The notes under the pieces were generated by a model that worked only from the letters and a program-made list of their open reading frames with translations, ran no database searches and was not told the origin of the DNA. 8,401 nt of DNA from Myxococcales bacterium (lineage in GTDB: Bacteria; Myxococcota; Myxococcia; Myxococcales; Anaeromyxobacteraceae): contig JAJXSQ010000077.1 in assembly GCA_021784495.1 (NCBI GenBank), forward strand, positions 1 through 8,401. Reading direction: 5' to 3'. Shown here piece after piece: positions 1-6,322 of this stretch. The translations under genes were made by a program, and so were the position numbers. The first letter of the stretch is position 1. Every line of letters begins with the position of its first letter.

Positions 1-2784
1 CCCGCCCCCCCCGCCGGGCGCCGGCCGCGCGGGCGCGCCGGGCGACCGGAGCCGGGGCGCCGGCGGACGGCGCTCCCCCTCCCCGCGCCGGCCGATCCGG
101 AAGGCGCCCACCATCGCCGCGAGCTCCTCCGACTGCCCGGACAGCTCGCTCGCCGCCGACGACGACTCCTCGGCGCTCGCCGCGTTCTGCTGCGTGACCT
201 TGTCCATCTCGGCGACCGCCCGGGTCACCTGCGCGATCCCGGTCGCCTGCTCCTTCGCCGACGACGCGATCTCCGAGACGATCGCCGTCACCTTCTCGAT
301 CCCCCCGACGATCTCGCCCAGCTTCCCGGCCACCTGGCGGCCCGTCGCCTCGCCCTCCCCCGCCTGCCGGACCGACTCGCGGATGAGCCCCTCCGTCTTG
401 GTGGCCGCCTCCTTCGCGCGCAGCGCCAGGCTGCGGACCTCCTCGGCCACCACCGCGAAGCCGCGCCCCGCCTCCCCGGCCCGCGCCGCCTCGACCGCGG
501 CGTTGAGCGCGAGCAGGTTCGTCTGGAAGGCGATGTCGTTGATGTCCTTGATGATCTGCGAGGTCCCCTCCGCGGAGGCCTTGATCTTCGCCATCGCCTC
601 CTGGAGCCGGTCGACCGACGCGGCGCCCTCGGTCGCCGCCGCGCGCGCGGTCTGCGCCAGCCCGTTCGCCTGCTGGGCGCTCTCCGCGGCCTGCCGGGTG
701 ATCGAGGAGACCGACTCGATCGACGTCCCGGTCTCCTCGAGCGACGAGGCCTGCTCGCTCGCGCCGGCCGCCACCGCCTGGCTCGAGGCGGCGATCTGGG
801 TCGCCGCGCTCGAGACCTGCTCCACCGCCTCGGCCACCTGCGCCAGCGCCTCCTCGAGCGCCTGGGCCGTGCCGTTGACCGAGTCCTTGATCCGGGCGTG
901 CTCCCCCTGGAACGTGCCGCCCACCCGCGCCTGGAGGTCCCGCTCCGCCAGCTGCGCGAGGACGCCCGCCGCCTCCACCATCGGGGCCAGCACCGCGTCG
1001 AGGGTCCGATTGACGCCCTCGACCACCGCCCGGAACTCCCCCTGGTGGCTCGACGGATCGGCCCGGAAGGCGAGCCGGCCGGCGACGCCGGCGTCGACGA
1101 GCGCCCCCACGTCGCGGGCGAGCCCGTTCACCGCGGCGACCGAGCGCTCGATCGCCTCGCCGATCGCGCGGAAGGTGGCGGCGGCCGCCTCGGTGTCGGC
1201 GTCGCAGCTCGCCGCGGCCAGGTCGATCGAGAGGTCCCCCCGCGACAGCTTCTCGAGCGCCGAGACCACCTGCGCGGTCTGGCAGCTCTGGAACTCCGCC
1301 ACCTTCGTCGCCTGGCGCATCGCCCGCTTGATCGCCGTCTGATCGCTGATCACCTCGAAGGCGCCGACGATCTTCCCCGCGCCGTCGTGGATCGGCACCC
1401 CGGAGTAGCCGATCTCGAGGACCAGCTCGGCCCGGGGCCGGGCGACGGTCTCGCTCGAGGCCGCGCGATCGCCCTCCATCGCGCGGGCGCAGGCGCACCG
1501 CTCGGTGTTGCAGTCGGAGGTCTGGAAGAGCTCGGAGCAGCGGCGCCCGGCGGCCTGCTCGGCCGGCAGGCCGACCACGGCGAGCGCCGCGGAGTTCAGG
1601 TACCGGACCCCGAAGTCCCGCCCGATGATCATCGCCGGGGCCGGCATCGCGTCGAGGTGGCCGACCAGCGTCGCGATCGCGCCGTTGAACCCCTCCACGA
1701 TCCGGCGGTAGACGCCGGCGTGGCGCGCCCCGTCGGCCCGCTCCGCGAGCCGGCCGTCGATCGCCGCCGCAGCCAGCCGCGCCGCGTCCTGCTCGAGGGC
1801 CGCGAGCGCGCCCAGGCACTCGTTCAGGCTCGCCTGGACCGTCTCGAAGTCTCCCCGCCAGGTCTCGGCGATCCGCGGCGGCAGGTCGCCTCGCGCGATC
1901 CGGCCGAGGTGCTCGGTCACCACCCGGAGCGGCGCGCCGAAGGCGTCCAGGATCCGGTTCATCCCCTCGATCACCGGCCGGAGCTCTCCCTCGACGCGGT
2001 CCGGCTCCCCCCGCTCCTCGACGCGCCCGTCCGCGATCGCGGCGCTGAGCCGCGTCGCCTCCCCGACCAGCGCGGCGAGGGTGCGCCGCAGGCTCCGGGT
2101 GAGCGCCCACCCGACGGCCGCGAGGAGGAGGAGGCCCGCCCCGATCGCGCCGGCGAGGGCGAGGCCGGCCGAGGAGAGGGCGGCCCGACCCTCGGCCCGC
2201 CTGGCGGCGACCCGCTCGCGCAGCTGCCCGGCGAGGCGCTGGATGGCCGCCTGGGCGGGGGTGAGGAGCTGCCGCTGCTCCCGCCAGGAGGCCCAGGCGC
2301 GCGCGTACGCGGCGCGCGCCTCCGCGCCGTCCCGCGGCGCGCCGCCGTCGAGCAGCCGCTGGTGAGCCTCGATCGCCGCGAGCGCCGGGCGCACCTGGCC
2401 GAGCCAGGCGTCGGTCGCCCGCGCCACCTCCGACCAGGCGCCCTCCTCCGCCGGCTCCCGCGGGAGCCGACCGGAGGCGCTGCGCGCGCCGGCGACCTCC
2501 TCGAGGGCGGCGCCGAGCATCGTCCCCGCGGCGCCCCGGAGCTCGCGGTCGGTCGCGAGCCCCGGGAGGAAGAGCGCGTTCAGGTTCCTCGCCACCGAGG
2601 CCTGCGCCCCGGCGAGCCGATCCAGCTGCTCGATCGCCGGCAGGTCGACGTCGGCCAGCCGGTCGAGCCGGTCGGCGGCGCCGGCGGCGGCGCGCTGGCC
2701 GGCGAGGCCGACCGCGAGGAGGAGCAGGGCGACGAGCGCGAGCGCCAGCGAGATCCTGGCGCCGATGGTGAGCCTGGCGAGCAT
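1..2784 (-). CDS. Methyl-accepting chemotaxis protein with tandem HAMP-like segments and a PAS domain (3' end outside window)
   Basis: A transmembrane chemoreceptor that would signal through CheW/CheA. From the ATG at 2784 the frame stays open for 928 codons to position 1, so the stop lies outside. Visible in order: TM1 at residues 11-29, an Ala-rich helical periplasmic region of about 170 residues, TM2 at 206-228, a HAMP domain from about 229, further HAMP-like segments marked by RGDL-type motifs, a PAS domain at about 375-481 with C416, C425, C430 and C432, more HAMP-like segments to about 650, then the MCP signalling domain. The conserved hairpin tip is intact (NDIAFQTNLLALNAAVEAAR from residue 749, then EAGRGFAVVAEEVR). 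The tail after about residue 897 is Pro/Arg/Gly-rich, as is common before a C-terminal CheR-docking peptide, but none is seen here. AGGGGG at 2791-2796, 6 nt before the ATG, supports the start. The ligand is unknown. Confidence 0.95.
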   Translation of the reverse strand, partial: MLARLTIGARISLALALVALLLLAVGLAGQRAAAGAADRLDRLADVDLPAIEQLDRLAGAQASVARNLNALFLPGLATDRELRGAAGTMLGAALEEVAGARSASGRLPREPAEEGAWSEVARATDAWLGQVRPALAAIEAHQRLLDGGAPRDGAEARAAYARAWASWREQRQLLTPAQAAIQRLAGQLRERVAARRAEGRAALSSAGLALAGAIGAGLLLLAAVGWALTRSLRRTLAALVGEATRLSAAIADGRVEERGEPDRVEGELRPVIEGMNRILDAFGAPLRVVTEHLGRIARGDLPPRIAETWRGDFETVQASLNECLGALAALEQDAARLAAAAIDGRLAERADGARHAGVYRRIVEGFNGAIATLVGHLDAMPAPAMIIGRDFGVRYLNSAALAVVGLPAEQAAGRRCSELFQTSDCNTERCACARAMEGDRAASSETVARPRAELVLEIGYSGVPIHDGAGKIVGAFEVISDQTAIKRAMRQATKVAEFQSCQTAQVVSALEKLSRGDLSIDLAAASCDADTEAAAATFRAIGEAIERSVAAVNGLARDVGALVDAGVAGRLAFRADPSSHQGEFRAVVEGVNRTLDAVLAPMVEAAGVLAQLAERDLQARVGGTFQGEHARIKDSVNGTAQALEEALAQVAEAVEQVSSAATQIAASSQAVAAGASEQASSLEETGTSIESVSSITRQAAESAQQANGLAQTARAAATEGAASVDRLQEAMAKIKASAEGTSQIIKDINDIAFQTNLLALNAAVEAARAGEAGRGFAVVAEEVRSLALRAKEAATKTEGLIRESVRQAGEGEATGRQVAGKLGEIVGGIEKVTAIVSEIASSAKEQATGIAQVTRAVAEMDKVTQQNAASAEESSSAASELSGQSEELAAMVGAFRIGRRGEGERRPPAPRLRSPGAPARPAPGGGGG

Positions 2785-2890
2785 GTGAGACCCCCTGGGG
2801 CGCCGCCGAGGTTCGAGGCGTGCGCCGACCGCGCCGCGAGACGAGCAGCCGCCGTGCCGCGGCGGCCGCGCGAACCTCCTCCGATCGGCG

Positions 2891-2903
2891 CGCGGCCGAT
2901 CAA
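2891..2903. repeat. 13-bp direct repeat, copy 1 (CGCGGCCGATCAA)
   Basis: Identical to 2970-2982, 79 bp away. On the chemoreceptor coding strand it reads TTGATCGGCCGCG. This copy also forms the right arm of an inverted repeat: GATCGGC at 2883-2889 pairs with GCCGATC at 2895-2901. Confidence 0.55.
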
Positions 2904-2913
2904 GGATCGCGCG

Positions 2914-2929
2914 CGGCGGGATCCCGCCG
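2914..2929. repeat. 16-bp perfect palindrome centred on GGATCC
   Basis: The sequence CGGCGGGATCCCGCCG reads the same on both strands. It lies about 130 bp upstream of the chemoreceptor start. It could be a protein-binding site or simply chance in GC-rich DNA. Confidence 0.5.
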
Positions 2930-2934
2930 GCGAA

Positions 2935-2951
2935 ACGGACCGTTGGTCCGT
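2935..2951. repeat. 17-bp interrupted palindrome, operator-like
   Basis: The arms ACGGACC (2935-2941) and GGTCCGT (2945-2951) are perfect reverse complements around a 3-nt centre. The size and symmetry resemble an operator for a dimeric repressor. It lies about 150 bp upstream of the chemoreceptor start; no cognate regulator is encoded next to it in this window. Confidence 0.5.
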
Positions 2952-2969
2952 GCCGCCCCGCGCCGGGAT

Positions 2970-2982
2970 CGCGGCCGATCAA
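2970..2982. repeat. 13-bp direct repeat, copy 2 (CGCGGCCGATCAA)
   Basis: The second identical copy of the 2891-2903 element, in the same orientation. Both copies have a GGATCGCG octamer close by (2904-2911 and 2966-2973), though placed differently. Confidence 0.55.
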
Positions 2983-3107
2983 CTCGCGCCGGGCAGCTCC
3001 CGGACGAAGCGCCGCACGCTCCCGGGCCGGTTCGGCCGGACCCAGGGTCGGTCTTCCCGGGTGGGAACGACTTCAGGGGGCTGGCACCAGGGTCCGGGCG
3101 CCCCGGC

Positions 3108-3974
3108 TCACCGCTTGCCGGCCGCTCCCCGCTTGGCACGCGCCGGGAAGAGCTCGGCGAGCCTCGCCCGGGCGCGGGTGGCCGCCGCGGTCCTCGGGTG
3201 CTGGGCGATCACCTGCTCCAGGATCGCCCGCGCGTCCTCCCTGCGGTCGAGCTTCACCAGCCCCTCGGCCACGCCGAGGAGCGCATCGGGGGCGCGGGGC
3301 GAGCGCGGGTGGTCCTCGGCGACCTTCCCGTAGACGACCACCGCCTCCCGCCAGCGCCGCGCCTGGGAGAGCAGCTCCCCGGCGCGGAACCCGGCCTCGT
3401 CGGCCCGGTCGCCGCGCGGCCACCGCTTCAGGTACTGGAGGTAGATCTCGCGGGCGACGCCCGCCTCGCCGGCGCCGTCCTGCTCCGCCGCGAGCGCGTA
3501 GACCGCGGCGGGATCGTCCGGCTTGGAGAGCGCCGCGAGCTTCTCCCGGGCCAGCGCCTCGTCCAGCGCGCCGGTCCCCTTGAGCGCCGCGAGCCGCGTG
3601 TCGGTCTGCTTCGAAGCGTCGGCGAGCTGCCGCTGCAGCTCGCCGAGCTGGTGCTGCTGCACCTCGAGGTCGCCGCGGAGCCGCGCCAGCTGGTCGCGCA
3701 CGTCGCCGACGGCGACCCCCAGGTCGGCGCCGCTCCGGTGCGCGGCGAGGTTGAGCTCGTCCAGCCTGGACTGGACCTCCTTCAGCTTCCGGTCCACCTG
3801 GACGAGCTTCGCCTTGACCTGCTCCTCGAGCTCCTGCGCCTGCTCGCGCGACTGGACCTCGAGCCGGCCGATCCGGGCCTCCATCTGCTGCCCCCGCTCG
3901 ATCGGCACCCAGCAGCCGGCGGCTGCGAGGAGCAGGGCGGGGGCAGCCCGGAGCGCGGAGGCCGGGGACCTCAC
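3108..3974 (-). CDS. cpoB: CpoB/YbgF-like periplasmic lipoprotein with coiled coil and TPR repeats
   Basis: A 288-residue envelope protein, probably linking Tol-Pal function to peptidoglycan synthesis as CpoB does in E. coli. Residues 1-21 are a short signal peptide ending in AAAGC, so Cys21 is the likely lipidated residue; the lipobox is atypical in having Ala at -3. Residues about 30-130 are rich in Gln, Glu, Lys, Arg and Leu with heptad-like spacing, fitting the N-terminal coiled coil of YbgF. Residues about 155-280 look like TPR helical pairs (for example EIYLQYLKRWP, AVVVYGKVAEDHP, AILEQVIAQHP). The start is the GTG at 3974, whose GTGA overlaps the TGA of pal, implying translational coupling; no strong ribosome binding site of its own is visible. 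E. coli CpoB is soluble, so lipid anchoring here would differ. Family assignment rests on architecture and its place after pal. Confidence 0.85.
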   Translation of the reverse strand: MRSPASALRAAPALLLAAAGCWVPIERGQQMEARIGRLEVQSREQAQELEEQVKAKLVQVDRKLKEVQSRLDELNLAAHRSGADLGVAVGDVRDQLARLRGDLEVQQHQLGELQRQLADASKQTDTRLAALKGTGALDEALAREKLAALSKPDDPAAVYALAAEQDGAGEAGVAREIYLQYLKRWPRGDRADEAGFRAGELLSQARRWREAVVVYGKVAEDHPRSPRAPDALLGVAEGLVKLDRREDARAILEQVIAQHPRTAAATRARARLAELFPARAKRGAAGKR

Positions 3975-4702
3975 CGGGCGAAGGTGGTCTCGGCCCGACG
4001 GTTCTTGGCCCAGCACTCCTCGTTCGAGTCGCGGCAGAGCGGCCGCTCCTTGCCGAAGGTGTTGGTGGTCACCGGCCCGGCGTAGCCGAGGTCGCCGAGG
4101 TACTTCTTGACCGCCTCGGCCCGCCGCTTGCCGAGGGCGAGGTTGTACTGGGTGGTGCCGCGCTCGTCGCAGTGGCCGTCGACCTCGAAGCTCTTGACCG
4201 GGCTCTTCTGGAGGCAGCCGGCCAGCTTCTGGAGGACCGCCGGAGCGTCGCCGACGACGTCCGACTTGTCGAAGCCGAAGTGGACGGTGAAGGCGGCCGG
4301 GTCGGCGCAGGCCGGGTCGACCGTCGCCACGCAGGCGTTGCCCTGGCAGGCCTTGCCGGCGGGGCAGTCGGTGTCGCGCATGCACTCGCCGACGCGGGCG
4401 GCGCAGACGCCGTTCAGGCAGACGTCGCCGGCCGGGCAGGCGGCGTCGGAGGCGCAGGAGACCGGGCCGGCCACGACCGGCGCCGGCTTCGGGGCGCACT
4501 TCCCCGCCTGGCAGGTGAAGCCGTCCTTGCAGTCGGTGTCGGCGCCGCACTCGGCGCAGCGGCCGTCGACGCAGACCTTTCCGAAGCCGGTCTGATCGGC
4601 GCAGTCCTTCGACGACTTGCACTCGCCGTTCTTCGGCGGCGACGGGCACGCCGTGAGGGCGATCGCAGAGGTGGTGAGGGCGAGGAACAGGACGCGACGC
4701 AT
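3971..4702 (-). CDS. pal: Pal-type OmpA-domain lipoprotein with an N-terminal cysteine-rich module array
   Basis: An outer-membrane lipoprotein that should bind peptidoglycan through its C-terminal OmpA-like domain, as in the Tol-Pal system. Residues 1-18 are a signal peptide ending LTAC, so Cys19 is the lipid site. Residues 28-124 hold four cysteine modules, three with exact spacing C-x5-C-x5-C-x4-C. Residues about 138-243 are the OmpA/Pal domain: VHFGFDKSDV, then VDGHCDERGTTQYNLALGKR, and NRRAE near the end. D179 and R194 lie 15 residues apart, matching the diaminopimelate-contacting Asp and Arg of OmpA-family domains. C223 and C230 could form the disulfide known in related domains. The total of 243 residues is longer than E. 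coli Pal (about 173) because of the cysteine array. The ATG at 4702 follows a strong AAGGAGG. It is the first gene of the pal-cpoB unit; tolQRAB is not in the window. Confidence 0.93.
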   Translation of the reverse strand: MRRVLFLALTTSAIALTACPSPPKNGECKSSKDCADQTGFGKVCVDGRCAECGADTDCKDGFTCQAGKCAPKPAPVVAGPVSCASDAACPAGDVCLNGVCAARVGECMRDTDCPAGKACQGNACVATVDPACADPAAFTVHFGFDKSDVVGDAPAVLQKLAGCLQKSPVKSFEVDGHCDERGTTQYNLALGKRRAEAVKKYLGDLGYAGPVTTNTFGKERPLCRDSNEECWAKNRRAETTFAR

Positions 4703-4706
4703 GAGG

Positions 4707-4713
4707 CCTCCTT
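4707..4713 (-). promoter_or_regulatory. Ribosome binding site of pal
   Basis: On the minus strand this reads AAGGAGG, ending 4 nt before the ATG at 4702. It is the best Shine-Dalgarno match in the window and fixes the pal start. Confidence 0.8.
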
Positions 4714-4744
4714 AAGGGGTGCTCGGATGTGAGCCGGTGAGGGC

Positions 4745-4773
4745 TTTCTGGCGCCTGACGGCGCCGCTGTCAA
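4745..4773 (-). promoter_or_regulatory. Putative sigma-70-type promoter of pal-cpoB
   Basis: On the minus strand a perfect -35 hexamer TTGACA (4773-4768) is followed after 17 bp by CAGAAA (4750-4745), a weak -10 match. Transcription would start near 4738, leaving a leader of about 35 nt before the pal ATG. The weak -10 lowers confidence. Confidence 0.45.
4750..4765. repeat. Dyad GGCGCC-N4-GGCGCC inside the pal promoter spacer
   Basis: Two perfect GGCGCC arms are separated by TGAC. The dyad occupies nearly all of the spacer between the putative -35 and -10 of pal, where a bound protein would block or remodel RNA polymerase. It could also be chance, since GGCGCC is common in such GC-rich DNA. 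Confidence 0.45.
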
Positions 4774-4805
4774 AGAAATTCAGACCGGAGGTACCATCCC
4801 CCACC

Positions 4806-6182
<1,377 letters not shown>

Positions 6183-6186
6183 CGCG

Positions 6187-6214
6187 GCGCCGGCGATTGC
6201 CCGACCTCCGGCGC
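6187..6214. repeat. Inverted repeat flanking the PBP-gene -35 element
   Basis: GCGCCGG at 6187-6193 pairs with CCGGCGC at 6208-6214, with a 14-nt loop that contains the putative -35 hexamer. It begins just after the regulator stop codon at 6180-6182. It could be an operator or a weak hairpin at the end of the regulator transcript; no T-tract follows, so I do not call it a terminator. Confidence 0.35.
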
Positions 6215-6225
6215 GGGGGTATGTT
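6197..6225 (+). promoter_or_regulatory. Putative sigma-70-type promoter of the class A PBP gene
   Basis: TTGCCC (6197-6202) and TATGTT (6220-6225) are separated by exactly 17 bp in the gap after the regulator gene. TATGTT keeps the key A2 and T6 of the -10 consensus. Transcription would begin near 6232, about 90 nt before the GTG start. An ATG at 6221 lies inside the -10 element, which argues against using it as the PBP start although it is in frame. Confidence 0.5.
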
Positions 6226-6322
6226 CCCGCCGCCTCGCCCTCCCCCCCATGGGATCCCCCCGCACATCGCGCCGCCGGGACCGGGTGCTCCGCCCGCCGC
6301 CCCCCCGCGCGGGGAAGCGCGC

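Larger units (their letters stand above)
2785..3107. other. 323-bp non-coding leader between the cpoB-like gene and the chemoreceptor gene
   Basis: I see no credible gene here; the short frames that cross it encode Pro/Arg-rich low-complexity peptides. It holds the chemoreceptor ribosome binding site (2791-2796), several perfect inverted repeats, a 13-bp direct repeat, and just after the cpoB-like stop a short GC hairpin (3094-3106, 5-bp arms, 3-nt loop) without a T-tract. I could not find a convincing sigma-70, sigma-28 or sigma-54 promoter for the chemoreceptor gene, although the gap is long enough to hold one. The chemoreceptor is probably transcribed separately from pal-cpoB, but read-through is not excluded. 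Confidence 0.6.

Noticed and set aside
2880..2900. Sigma-28 (FliA) promoter for the chemoreceptor gene, from a GCCGAT element
   Set aside because: No TAAA-type -35 lies about 15 bp upstream of GCCGATCG on the minus strand.
3024..3106. Rho-independent terminator after the cpoB-like gene
   Set aside because: Several short GC hairpins are present (for example 3094-3106), but stems are only about 5 bp and none is followed by a T-tract on the minus strand.
2900..3139. 79-codon open frame on the minus strand in the intergenic gap
   Set aside because: It overlaps the end of the cpoB-like gene, is Pro/Gly/Arg-rich, and has no ribosome binding site that I can see.
898..3333. 811-codon open frame on the plus strand
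   Set aside because: It is antisense to the chemoreceptor and spans the intergenic gap and part of the cpoB-like gene. The product has no recognisable domain and a skewed Arg/Pro/Gly composition.
6221..6322. Upstream in-frame ATG as the PBP start
   Set aside because: It would add a 34-residue Pro-rich leader, has a poor ribosome binding site, and falls inside the TATGTT -10 element. GTG 6323 has GGGGAA at proper spacing.
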